Positions 44,771 to 57,499 of a stretch of 64,000 bases of DNA are shown in pieces. The notes under the pieces were generated by a model. That model was given only the letters and a program-made list of their open reading frames with translations, did not search any database and was not told the DNA's origin. The DNA comes from Atherix ibis (Eukaryota > Arthropoda > Insecta > Diptera > Athericidae), in the NCBI GenBank assembly GCA_958298945.1, contig OY282606.1, forward strand, positions 95,487,696 through 95,551,695, read 5' to 3'. Position 1 is the first letter of the stretch, and every line of letters starts with the position of its first letter. The translations under genes and the position numbers were made by a program.

Positions 44771-47700
44771 ATGTACAATAAAATATCGATTTGCATATAG
44801 TGCATTAGCTGAAGACATTTGCAAAATAAATATTCTCTTAAAACAATATTAATCATACAGGAAGATTAGAAAATTAATCCTTTGAACGAGAATTTTCCGA
44901 TGAATAATTTTTTTTTATTTGTAAATTTACTAACAAAATTTGATATTATGAACTTGCAATGATTTAAAAAAAAAATCATAGTTCCATTGTACTAATCCTA
45001 TAGTACATGAGAACACAGAAATGAGCTTACCATATATGTATCTAAGCGTATTTAAATAATATAAATTCATTATTTGATGCGCAAGTGTATCGCATAGAAT
45101 TAACGAAGGTCGGAATTGAAGCGTTTAAGTTTTTATTGTGCATTCACAAATCGGAGCATTAAAAGATATTCTATTGTAAGAGTTTCAGTAATTTTCGGAA
45201 TAAACACCCTTAGGATATTAAATGAAAATGGATAATTGTATGAAGATGATGGAGAAATTTTATCATTTAGTTAGAAAGATGAAACTCTAGTCCAAATAAT
45301 GGAAATTGTTTTCGAAATTATAAACTTTTTTGATCGAATTTTGAGTAGATTCAACATTTTCAAACTAGAGGGAGTTAGTATTCGTATTACAATTTGTGTA
45401 ATATAAATTTTCACATTTGTGGTATCTTGAAAATTTCAACAACAAAAAAATCTTCTTTTACACTTTATGCTAAAGTAGATAAAAATTGTAAAATTTCATT
45501 TATTTTACATATTTTATTTTAATTGATAAATAATTTGCGATTTTATCTATTAAAGTTCATTTATTTATGGGAAGATATTATATATTGTGAAATAATTTAA
45601 CCAAACAAATAAAATCGGTTTCACAAAAAAAACTATTTTAAGTCAAAAACTAATCATTAAAGATGTTATCAAAATTATATTCAAAATTTATTCTATATAA
45701 ATTAGGTTTATAAAATAATAAAATCAGTATTATTACTTTTCTGCCTCATATTTTCATTTAACTAAAATAGTATATATTTTTTTCAACAAAAAAAACCATA
45801 TTTAATATATTTAAAAAGATACATCAATTTTTCATGCTATTTTGTTGATATCTTCTACAAATTTTCTAGCATTTTCATTCAATCGATTTATATACATTTG
45901 AATTTTACCAAATATATTTGAATAATTAGAAAATACAAAATAATCATATTCAACTTAAGAACTTATAAAGAAAAATTGAAAAATTTAATAATATTGTTAA
46001 TAAGCAGATTGGTTGGAAAATATACTAAACAAAATTTGAGCCGATCCTTTGCTATGCGTTGACCTAAGTAAACAAACCTCAATTAATATTTTTGTATCAA
46101 ATTTGAATCAGAAAATTTCCACAATCTTCTTATATATCATTAACGAATATAAAAATTGCTAACAAATAAAAAATGAAACCCTCTTAAACCCTCTATAATA
46201 ATACAATAAGTAAGGGTGAGTTTTCACATTCAATTTTCGCTACAAAAACAACTAAAATGAATAATAATTTCTGTGTGGAAAGAAAGCGAGCGCTGTGGTT
46301 ATTAAAGAAAATGGTCTTATTACCCTCCCCCCCCCACTCTATGGATATATGTTTTTTAAAGATATTATACAATAACCTTGGTTCCTAGTTTTCTCCATTC
46401 CCCTTCACACTCCTCCCCCTCAATCTATAAACATTATATTATTCTTATGCGCTATATAAAATTATATTTGATCATATTTGGTGTTTTTGTACATTTTCGA
46501 AAAGATTAAAAATTAAGAATGCTTTTCCATGTTTAAATTTAATTAAGTTTTACTGTAGATTATTTTCGGTTTATATGGATCTTGACCAGATATAAAATAT
46601 TAGTTCGTATATTAATTTTTATATTTTTCTATCCATGCAAATATGCAAACATACATTCCCATATATGTATACGCGAGTGGTAATAAAACACTGTGAGTAG
46701 AGTGGACAATCGTTCGCCTGAAATTATGCAAAAATTTGTATTTCAGATTATGTTTATAACACTCGTATATGGCAGAAATGCTATAAAAAAAACGCCATAA
46801 ATATATTAATTTTTAATGCTGGCTTTGCTGTTTTTTTTTCCTTCATTTTTCGTAAATATTAAATACTGTGCTTTAGTGAATTTCTACCCATAATTTTACT
46901 TTGCTCCTGTCGCATTTATAAATATTTCTTATGGTTTTATTTTTTTATTATTTTAATTATGGTAATTATCTCAGTTTAACTTTATTACATTCATTCAATA
47001 ATTTTTAATATTCCCCCATAAAAAATATCGTACAAAAATTTATTGAAATCTGTCAAAATAATTTTTATCCTGTCAAACAAAATTATGTAAAAAAATTTAA
47101 AAAAAATACTAGGATTTGTACGAATACTGTAAGATTAAATGAATGTTATTAGGATATTTTTCAAATTGCTAAACAAACAAACAAAAAAACAATATAAGTA
47201 AAAAATTTCATATTTACCATATTTGTATATTTGTTTTTCAGTATTTTATGATTGTGTACAGATATGCTCCGTTCATTTTGGATAGAATGAAGTTATTTTT
47301 AAATGATTGTAAAAGGAGGATGGGGCTATAGTGGGAGAATGATTTGAGATTAGACATAATCCGAATTTGAATGGGAAATTTTGTAATTTTGAATGTCAAA
47401 CGTTTTACAAAAATACAACCATTCTCACCATAATAAGACTAAATATGATTTCATATTTATCATTTCATATTATCCAATAATGTAAAGCCATATTGGATTT
47501 TTCTTTTTAATGCAAATTAAAATGCTTTTTATTATGTAATTTTATTATGATATATTTTTGAAATGGTCATTTTTATTTCATATTCTGTTTTTCTTTTTTA
47601 AGCACAAATTTTTCTTAATATTTTACAATAAATTCCATTTTTATATCTTTCAATTAATTTTTAATTGAAAAATATTCATTTTAAAATATGAAAATCATAT

Positions 47701-48033
47701 TCATTTCGTTTATAATATTATAGATGATATGATATTCTCTTTGAATCTATAAAAAATAATGTATCAAATAGTTAATATAAAGTTGATTGTTAGAAAACAA
47801 AATAAATAAAGTTAAAGAGAAATTGCACTTGTTTCCCATTATTATTAAATAATTTTTTTTTTCATTAAAGATTCAAAAACAGAAAAATAATAAGAAATTT
47901 CAAATTTAATTTTTTACCATCAATTTATTCCATAATTTATCCATAAGGTGTTCATTAGATTTTTAGGTCGAACATTATGGTTTTCTTTATGTATGCATAA
48001 TAGATTTCTTCCTTCTTTTTTTCTTTTCTTTAA

Positions 48034-48088
48034 TGATTATTATTATCATCATTATTATTATTATGACTATTATTACTTATTATTATGG
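48034..48088. repeat. (ATT)n/(ATC)n microsatellite
   Basis: Imperfect ATT and ATC triplets over about 55 bp. Confidence 0.85.
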
Positions 48089-48539
48089 TAGATTATGGTA
48101 ATTTAAAAAAAAACTGTTGTAAATATTTTATACACTTGTACTTATTAACAATAATTTCTATGGAAATCTTATGGTTAAAAATGATTGCATGAATTATTTA
48201 AATAAAAAGTTTTATATCCTCGTTATTTACCATGTTTACATTTATTACCTCACTCAAGGGGGGTATTATTTTTTTCCTTATGGTAAATATACGTACTCAC
48301 ATTTAGATAATTTTTTTAATATGGGAAAAAATTTATATAAATCGAGCATTTATAAATTTAAATAAAAATTATATTTAAAAATGATCTAACAATAAACAAA
48401 TTATTCTTTTTTTTTATTTATTGGCTATGTTGACAGTTGTGTCATTCAGTTTTTTAACATATTCATAGTAAAAAGTTTACCATTTTTTTGTAATGGCTTC
48501 AATTTTGTTCGAAAATTATAATAAAATATTATAATTGAA

Positions 48540-49330
48540 CATGGTGGATCATAATTATCATACATCTGAGTTGAAATCAAAAATGTGATTGATAAATTTG
48601 AGTCTAATGGTTTGATGAAAACCCGTTCAGCTGAAAATATTGCTTCGATGATTTGAAGTATTGTAGAGGATCAAGTTTTATCGATTTCACATAATGAATT
48701 TTATATAAGGATTTGACTCGCAAGCCTTATAAGGCCCAAGTAAAGCAAGAATTAAACAGATCTTTTTTTGGTTGAAATTTCGCTGATTGGATTATGGAAG
48801 GAAGTGCTGGTTTTTCAGAACAAAATCATCTTCTCGGGTGAAGCTCGAATGACATGTGAAAATACAATAGCAGTAATTGAATAACCATTACTTTTATCAC
48901 ATAGTGCGCTTTATGAGCTGGAGGCATCATCAATCGGCTGTAGCCACATTTACTATCAATGGAGTGTACTATTGTACAAAAATATGGTAACCAATTTTCT
49001 GCAACCTATTTTTTTAGGCGTAGATGTCAACAACTTGTGGTTTTAACATGACGGCGCTACGTGCCACACTGTCCAAGAAACAAGCGATTTGTTAAAAACT
49101 AAATTCAATGGACGTCTAATTTTTCAAAGAGGTGATATCAATTGGGTGCCAAGTTTATAGACTTCTTCTTGTGGGACGCTATGTGAAAGAAAAGGGTTAG
49201 GAGAATACACCACAAAAAAACCAATATCAACCGTGTCATCCGTGAAATAGAGCCACAATAATATAAAAATATAATCGAAAATTTCCTAAAAAGAATCGAT
49301 ATCTATAAATGTACATTTGCTTAATATTGT
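48540..49330 (+). pseudogene. Tc1/mariner-superfamily transposase relic (SDEAHFWL family), copy 4
   Basis: The most complete but most decayed of the four relics. FESNGLMKTRSAENIASMI (about 48595-48652) followed by SIVEDQVLSIS resembles the N-terminal helix-turn-helix (RSAENIAAVRESVEEDPxLSI). RKPYKAQVKQELN (48720-48760) and FADWIMEGSAGF follow the family order (YKxQLxQELxxxD...FADWxLE). NHLLG and a shifted frame replace IIFSDEAHFWLGG. VDVNNLWF-stop-HDGATCHTV (49022-49073) carries the second Asp in HDGATCH. LLKTKFNGRLIFQRGDINWV (49094-49150), then DFFLW (about 49164), carries the third Asp. TNINRVIREIEPQ and IIENFLKRIDIYK (to 49310) form the C-terminus. Many stops and frameshifts. Confidence 0.78.
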
Positions 49331-50228
49331 TTTCATTCATAAATTGCGAAGTCTCTACAATATTTAAAATTCTATCTGTTAGACCTCCTCTTTATATAAA
49401 CTAATAAAATAATTAATTATTTTTATGAAAATTATTTTCTATGAATTTATAAAATTTTTAATTAAACTTCAAAAAAACTATAAAATCATTTTTTTATTAT
49501 TGTTGTCTATCATATTAAACTGCTTTGTAATTTGAAAAAGAAGTAGAAAAAAATAAATAATAATAAATTGACAATTAATTATATTTTAGAAAAATCATTT
49601 AAAATTAATATTAAACAAAATGAAATTCCTAAAAACAATTACTAAGCAAACTTAGGGAAATAGAAAATATATGGTGAACTAGAAAAGCCCCAATAGTGTC
49701 AAAATGGAAAAACCCATAACATCACCTGAAAATGCCCTTATCCAAAAATTATATGACATAAAATTTTCCTGACTCAGCATATCTTCGAACATGATATTAA
49801 TTTTGAAATTTAATTATCCCACATTTGTCAAGAATGTTTACCTAATTTAATAAAATTTCTAAGAAACTTATTTTATTGGTTTTTGCTACAATATACAATA
49901 ATATTCACCACAAAATTTGTAATAAACAAAATAGAAAAAACAATAATAATTTTACATTTCGAAATGATTCATAATATTTTTGGATTCATGAAAAGGATGA
50001 TAAATACTGATAATAGTATGCCAATTAATATGTAACAAAAAAAAAACAAAATAATAATAGCTTATTCAAAAGTGTGCTAATTTCTATATTAACCTCTATT
50101 AAAAACAATCATAAAATGTTATAAATTATTGAAAAACTTTTAAACAGAAAATTTGTTTTTAATTGAGTATTTTCTAATATATAGTACAAAGCTTATAGGC
50201 ATAATATTATTTTATTTGAAATTTATTT
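49331..50228. other. AT-rich DNA, nothing recognised
   Basis: No coding or repeat signal identified. Confidence 0.5.
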
Positions 50229-50248
50229 GTGTTTGCTAGTATTTGTAG

Positions 50249-50363
50249 GCATTTGAAAATGAATATTTTATCCATGCAAGTGGAAGGCATTAATGCTGAA
50301 CAAGATTTATTGGAAAATTTTCATATAACGATGAGACATAATTTTAATTCAAGGACATGCATG
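50249..50363 (+). CDS. candidate isolated coding exon, function unknown
   Basis: A 115-nt segment bounded by a good acceptor (T-rich tract, TATTTGTAG then G at 50249) and a near-consensus donor (CATG then GTAAGAAA at 50364). Only one of three frames is open: one leftover base then 38 codons, reading HLKMNILSMQVEGINAEQDL, then LENFHITMRHNFNSRTCM, ending on a codon boundary. The peptide is mixed in composition rather than the K/N/I/F-only type typical of random AT-rich DNA. I recognise no family and see no partner exon nearby. If real, it implies a gene with very large introns running on the plus strand. Confidence 0.28.
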
Positions 50364-53300
50364 GTAAGAAAATTAACAACTGTTTATAATATTATAGTAT
50401 ATTTTTTATTTTAGTCTTGGCAATATTTTTCATAAATAGACAAATGATTTCTAAAAGACTAGGAACCAGTTGGTGGGTTAGTTCGAAGAATACCAATTTA
50501 CTAGGACGATTTGTTGAATTGAAAAGTTTAGTATAAACCAGTATGTGAAGGAATTATTAATGTTTGAAGAAAATATTTTAGTACCTTCATAAATCGATTA
50601 GTTCATTCGTGCATCAAGTCCATGTGACACATTAATGAAAACTGACACGCATATCTATGAGCATTAAAATGATTTCAATGAATTACTATGAACAACTTTT
50701 CCAATAAATTAACATAAACTGTATTATTGCGGTTAGAGTTTAGACATTAAATTTTCATGCGACTATATTTCTTTTTTTTGTTTTTGCTTTTATATTCATT
50801 ATAAATTTTTTAGCAACTATTTAACCATTCTTATATAAAAGTTTGTTTATTTTTGTTTATTAACAATTTGTGCCTGTTTTTTTATTTTTATAACAAAAAC
50901 AATTCTTATTTGATTAAATATTTACAAAGAGGAACTTAGGTTAATGATCATCTTTAACAATAACAAAAAATAAATTATTTAAAATTTTCCATCAACTAGT
51001 TTTCCACTATTCCATCGTCAAGTTTTAGTTTGTGAGATCTTGCTTTATCCTTAAATAAATTGCATTATTTCGAGAAAAAATTATCCACACAATTTTCAAA
51101 CATATTGCTAGCAATATATAGCTACACGTAAAAATGTTGCTGCAACATTGAAAGATAATTTTCGGGATGGCGTAGACAATTTTTTCTTTAAATATATTTT
51201 AGCTATTTTAAGACCAAAATTTGTTATTTCCAGTATGATTTTTTGTGACTAAAATTATAGTTAATAGAGAAAGTCCTATAATATATTAAAACAAATGCTA
51301 ACTTTTTTAACCTTTATTATTATTTTGAAAAAAAAAAATAAACAAATTTTCTTTAATAAAAAACTTTAACCTATTTGGATAGAATTTATTTCTATTTCGA
51401 TAGTCTAAAAAAAAAATAGTGTACAACTATGCGTTATAAGTTCAAATAGAGAAACCTTAACCAAGAAAATAGGACAAGTGTTTGCTGAAGTGAATTTGAA
51501 GTGAAAAAATTCCAACTCATTGTTGTTAAGGAAAAAAGCAAGTCAAGTTTTAATAAAATGAGCTGATTTACTTTTTAATATCGTACTGAAAATTCCATTT
51601 TATGTTTGATATGAAATAGAAATCTGAGCTAGAATTTTCAGTGTTCAGTTATTAAACAACATCGTTGTTCGTTTATCAAAAATACAAGAGCAAATACGAT
51701 TTCGATATTGGTAAAAATATTTGTTTACCTTGGTATATTTTTTTCCAAATTCAATTGCCTCTTTTGAGACAGTTAAAAACAGTATCGAAACAAGCAGATT
51801 TTGTAGCAAAGAGAAGAAAGGAAGTAAACTATCCCTAAATTCTGAAGAATGCATATACTTGCAAATTTACTGACTTTTGCTAATGGCAAAATAATCCATT
51901 TTTTTACATTATCGAATTGATTGGATAAATTTAAATTGTAATTTACCTGTTTGAAAGTACTTTAAATATAAAATACAAGCAAACTCAAAATTGAACTTCC
52001 CAATGTCTGTTCAAATTTAAAACATAAAATGTAAATACAACTTAAATGTGCAGGACGTTTGGTATTCTACCAATTAAAACTCTTCGCAAGTCTACAAAAT
52101 AGAATGCGCTACATATTTATATTTGAAAAATAAATAACAAACTAATATACGCTTCCATTTAATATAAAAAATATTTTAATATACAACAGTCTTTTATTTA
52201 TAATTTTAAAAATATAAGTAAAGGACTGTTGTTATATTAAAATAATATTTCTCTTTGAAATATGTCGTTTAAAATGTCATATCTACACAAAAAAGTCATA
52301 AGTAGGAACAGTGTTCAATTTATCGCCGCTAAAAGTAAATATGACAACATATAATTACGTGCACATAAAGGTAAATATGACAAAAGAGCCTTTTCCCTCC
52401 AGTAATTCTTCAATGTAAAAAAGTAGAACTAACCATCCATGGTTTTTTAATTGCCGACAAGTATTTATGGAGAAGGTAACCAGGGAAAAGGCCCTTTTTT
52501 ATAAGAGGATTATACTCTTAGAATAACTTTTTATAGCGAGAAGATTCAAATATTTCAGTTACTATCATTAAAATTATTACAAAAATAGACCGGAGAAAAC
52601 GTATCAACGTTTTTTCAAAGCATTTTAATTATTTTTCCGGAGGATCTTAATAGAATCTTAAATGTCAATACTGCGCTTCCAGATTAGTTTTAAAATTTTA
52701 TTGTATATTCAAAGTTTGTTTTTTACTGTCAGTTTAGATCGATTGCTCAGCATCCTTAGTAATTATCGATTTAAGTCTTTTCAGTTTTGTGTGGGTGCTC
52801 CAAGTAAGTTAGTTAGTTGGCTAGATATAAACTCTGTTGGAGTATGTTATTGCCAAATGGAATAATTTACCTATTAAGTTATATAGGATTGGGAGGTTTT
52901 TGACGGTGGATGAATATAACATAAATGTCCTTCTGGGTTTGCGGTTTTTCAACAGAGGATGTTAGTTTTTTCCTCACGCTCAATTTTTTAAAGCAGTCTT
53001 GAGAATTTTAATAATAAGATTTTCCATTTTCTGAAGTATAAGATTTATTTATTTATGATAATTTATTATAAAAGTATTACGTATAAATCAATTATTAGGC
53101 ACGTACTTATTGTTAGTACATATACACATAGAAAATAATTTTAAAATAATTCATTAATATAATTACTTAAATCTTTAATAAATATTATTGAAATTTTTTT
53201 AAATATCTTTATTCAAAACGAAAATTGTCTATTTAATCTTAGGCAAAATGAACCTTGATGATAAAATTGAAATTTTTACAGAAATTTCAAGAATCTACAA

Positions 53301-54800
53301 TAAATTTATTATAAACATCAAATATTGAAATTTTATACGTATAAATGAATTTTAATTTATTTTCCTATTATATTGATATTTAAAATTAAGGATTTTCTGG
53401 AAAAATGTACGGATATTAACTTAGAAGAAAAAAAAGATATTTCCGGTACAAAAAAAAACAAATTAGATTATAAAATTTTCATAATATTATTTTAGAGAAA
53501 AAATTTCAATACACCTTATGTGCTCTCTATTTATAAAAAACTCAACAAATTTAATATCATTTCATTATTTATTACTGTATAATTGGATTAATTTCTAGAC
53601 GAAATTTTATTTGAACTTTTAACAGAACATTAAAATAATTTTTGAGTACTCTTGGGAAATGTCTTTGATTTCACAGAATATTCAAATTGAATTCTATTGA
53701 ATAAAATATGTTGAAACTTTACAAAAATATTTATTTATTCACTTATAAGTATTTTCTATATTAAAATTAGCAATTCAGTAATAAATTTATTAATTTTCTG
53801 TAAATTTTTTCGAATAACTAGTTAAAACTACAAAATTAATATTAAAGTGGAACATTTTATTTTCATTTGATCAAATATTTATGAATTTAATGTACTTATC
53901 TATTAAATATAAAATTTTTTCTATATGTATCTTTATTCAAAAATAAAATTTACAAAAGTAGGAAAACATAAATAATCGAATAATATTCAAAAAGAACGTT
54001 CTAGATTTTATAATAGTTTCTTAGCACAAAAAAAATTAAGCAAACAAAATTTTAACTTATTATATATGAACTTACAAAATTAACCGAGAAGATAAGATGA
54101 AAAGAAATTTATTCCATTGATGATGTTGGGATGAAATCCACTATAAGCCAGCTAAATCCTTTTTCAAGTTCCACAAAAGAGAATCACTACACTAGCGATT
54201 CCAAAAGTTACACGTACCAATATCACATCACTATCAGTATCATCACGATTATTATCATCAACAAATTCAGTAAAATGGATGAATGTACTTTTTCCCTATT
54301 CACTATATTCATCTCAACTTGACATTATTTTCAAGTGAATATTAATATTTTTTTTTATAGCAAAATAGTAATTTTTTTTGTTAGTTTTGTAAATTGTATG
54401 TTTTGATCTTATACACTTGGTGGGGTAAAATCTTCCGTCACATTTGATAGTATTCTCAATAACAATAATGCATAACACCAATGATAATCATTTTTTTTTA
54501 ATGTTTTTTTTTGTCTCCTATTCACTTGAAAATCTCTTTAAATTCAAAAAATAGACACATATATGTATATAAAAGTATATAAAGAGTTTTGTTAAACATA
54601 ATATTTTAGAGATTCCCGCACTCTATAAAGTCACATTGGAAATTCTTTTTCTCCCAATACTACATCGTACTTTATGTCTGGTGACAGGTTTGTTATTTGG
54701 TTTCTTGGTTGCAAAAACAGCCCTTATTTAGAATGAGGAAGAATTATTTCAAATTATATAGCAAAAAAAACTATTTTTTAGTATAATACAAATTTTAAGA
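50364..54800. other. AT-rich DNA, no gene recognised
   Basis: Only a degenerate copy of repeat family A (52060-52175) stands out. ORFs at 51645-51854 (minus), 52662-52865 and 54131-54322 show no domain. Confidence 0.5.
52060..52175 (+). repeat. degenerate fragment of repeat family A
   Basis: AAAACTCTTCGCAAGTCTAC followed by AAAATAGA and, later, AAAATAAATAACAAACTAAT aligns with AAAACTCTCCGAAAGTCTAC / AAAATAAATAATAAACCTAA at 3835-3910. More diverged than the copies at 3.7 and 10.1 kb. Confidence 0.5.
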
Positions 54801-56119
54801 AACAAGAAAAAAACACGACTAAGTGTAGTTGGAAGTAAAATGAAAGTGGACAGGTCTCTTCTGAAAAACCAACTTATGAACGTCAGGAACGATTTTTACC
54901 TATCGTTGGTTGACTGTAATTCGATATGAAGAAGCCGTTCTGCCGAGAATCTTCATTTTACGGTATATACATACTATACTCTACAATAAAGTACTTTCGT
55001 TGTTTTACCAACATGAGATATTCATTCACTCCAGACACGTTGATATATGGTGCTTTAAAAATTGTAGAGAATATAAAACTAACAAACCTTCAAGTAGTAT
55101 TTTTTTTTTATCTAAATCAAAGAAACAGAACGCAACGATAGTGGAATCATCTGTCGTTTGACGGTCTCCTTATTTCAATTACACTCTAATTGTGTACAGT
55201 TTATTCAATGACGATATTTTTCAAAAGCAAAATATATATAAAAAAAAAGTTTATCAAAAACTCTAAGCAAACTGCTTCACAACATACTGTGTACGATGTA
55301 AATGATAGTAAGTGAATAAGAAACACGATATTTATGGAACGCGATTCCGTTCCAGAAAAAAGTTCATTTACCAAATTAAAAATATACGAAACGCTACAGT
55401 CACAAAGGTAAAAATGCAGTGGAATTAAATTCAAAGAATGAAGAGTTGATGGTCGCGTGAAAAGACTTTAACATACGGTCGAACCATACTGAAAATGACT
55501 TTTGTAGAAAAGACGAGGAAGGAAATGCTCAGTCGTTGAAAAAATATAGCGTATTAGTAGAAACGAGCAGAAACAAAAGAAGCTAAATTACAAAGAAATA
55601 AAAGCCAAATGGATAGAAAAAAAAATCATGAATGAAAACAAAGGAAATGAACCAGCCAAGGTTCTTCTATCAAAAATTCCAAATTTCCCTTCCTATTTGC
55701 TGGGTTGTTATTTTTCACATCCACCTACTCTACTTTTACCCGCTTTCTACTATAATAAACGATAATAAGTAACACCAACCAAAAGAAAACAGAAGCACTT
55801 GTGGCACGAAAAGCACACTCACACGATTGGTAGTATCCTTACTTCCTTCCTTCCGTACGCACCCGAAACATCAGAATGGATTAGAGTATGGGGTGTTTTA
55901 CCCTTATACTCATCCTATTCCGCACCACTCTTCCGTATTCGTTGAATACCTGACGCCGGATTATTGGCCCATTTGTAGGGTGGAAAAAACACGAAGGTAA
56001 GAAAAACAAAAACAAAAAGACATAAAGTGAAAAACAAAAATGTATTAAAACCGAAATAAAAACAAACACAAGAGTAAAGTACTAAAAACAAATTAGTCTA
56101 GAAGCTCGAAAACTTCAAG

Positions 56120-56156
56120 TATAAAAGAGCCTCGAAGCCCGAGGTCGTCGCAGTTA
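56120..56156 (+). promoter_or_regulatory. candidate core promoter: TATA box plus initiator
   Basis: TATAAAAG (56120-56127), the preferred insect TATA box, is followed by GTCGCAGTT, five of six matches to the insect initiator TCAGTY, with the predicted start A at 56152. The TATA T lies 32 bp upstream of that A, the normal spacing. No downstream promoter element was seen at the expected place. No clear ATG-initiated gene follows, so any transcript would begin with a long leader or a non-coding exon. Confidence 0.35.
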
Positions 56157-57404
56157 AAGCGCGTCACTTTTGCCGCCCTCTGTCAACGTTGGTTTTCTTC
56201 CGTTAGTATCACTGTCATTTTTGTTGTTGTACGCCACTATCATCAATCGTCTAATATCTACCGTCTCGTATTCGCCGTCAGTTGTCTCCCCAACAATACT
56301 AATTTGGTTGTCCCTAAACCGATATGATCGTTTCTCCCCTTTCAGAACTTTTCTGTACTCTTACTACTATACAATTAATATAAGTATGACTTTAAGTCAT
56401 TGCCATTGTCTGTATGAAATGATTTGAAGTGGTTATCCGTGATCCTTGTTGAGGACCGTGCACATATAAGAGGCCGACTTAATGACGAAGGGTTGAATTG
56501 TTTTTAGAGCCGCGAATGCTCCGATTAACCCATCAAACGCATAATTTACACTCAAATTCACTTTAAAAATCGTTCCGGATTGAATTCATTTTCTGCTTCA
56601 CTTCAAAAGAGACTGCCAAAAATTCAAATTCAAAATTTTCTATACAAATTCAAATAATTGCATCTACTTTTTTTTAAAAAAATCTCCAAAAATTTGTCTT
56701 TTTACATGAATTTTCAGAAATTACTATTAAAATAATTTTGCGCACAATCTTAATGATGAGGTTCACCGTTCATGAATGATAATATTGTTATAAAATGCAT
56801 TTTTACAAAAATAAAGAAAAAATATTTGGAGAAAAGTAGTAAAACACTGAGCCGTACTTGAGTCCTTACGGGCGCTCACACTAAATAGTAAGCGTTGCCT
56901 TAAGAACGCTTTTATATTCCATCACATTCGTATTCGTCCGACACCGAATAGAACACAACCGATACTGACTATCGAGGGTGAAATCGAAGTTCACGAAAGG
57001 CTCTGAGGGTAACGATGATGATAACATGGCCAGATTGTCTACCATTTGGTTCAGAACACAATTTGTACTAGATTAAAAGGGGTGCTTTCAAAAACCATCT
57101 AATCAGGGGTGGTTGAGTGAAATTTGCGCATGCTAACTGTTCGATGTCGTTTTCCTTCCATGCAAATTACTACTGCTGCGAAGAGTCTGATCTACGTTCT
57201 CCGAAATAGAGAATGAAGCCACCAAATACTCTTTATTTTCTATTACTCGTACCTACCGTAATATACTGTGTTGTACAATAGTTGATTTTGGTAGTTATTG
57301 GCTTCCACTTTTATGTTGATTTACTGTGTCTTATTTATTTTGTAAACGGCAGAGTCCACGATCCTATTTTTTCTATTATACATGTACAACTGCGAGAGAG
57401 CACA

Positions 57405-57437
57405 TATAAAAACAAATCGTATGAATTCACCTCATTG
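57405..57437 (+). promoter_or_regulatory. second TATA/initiator-like pair
   Basis: TATAAAAA (57405-57412) and CTCATTG (A at 57434) are 29 bp apart. The first ATG downstream in a fair insect context (CAACAATG, 57508-57515) opens only a 17-codon frame. In AT-rich DNA such pairs arise easily by chance. Confidence 0.2.
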
Positions 57438-57499
57438 CATTAATAAATGGTCGTTTTTCGCTCAGACGAAGATTTGGACAATTTTTGAGTAGTGAGAGT

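Larger units (their letters stand above)
44001..48535. other. AT-rich DNA, no gene recognised
   Basis: Contains an unrecognised 81-codon ORF (44525-44770), a C9 run at 46327-46335 and ATT/ATC-rich tracts at 48034-48088. No TE protein or RNA gene motif seen. Confidence 0.5.

Noticed and set aside
46246..46388. short ORF beginning MNNNFCVERKRALWLLKK with a decent start context
   Set aside because: Runs through a homopolymeric C tract, is only about 45 codons long and shows no similarity I can recognise; most likely chance.
51645..52865. ORFs of 60-70 codons (51645-51854 minus, 52662-52865 plus)
   Set aside because: Length and composition are what random AT-rich DNA gives; no motif.
56465..56500. 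TATAAGAGG as a further promoter
   Set aside because: No initiator-like sequence at the expected 28-33 bp downstream.
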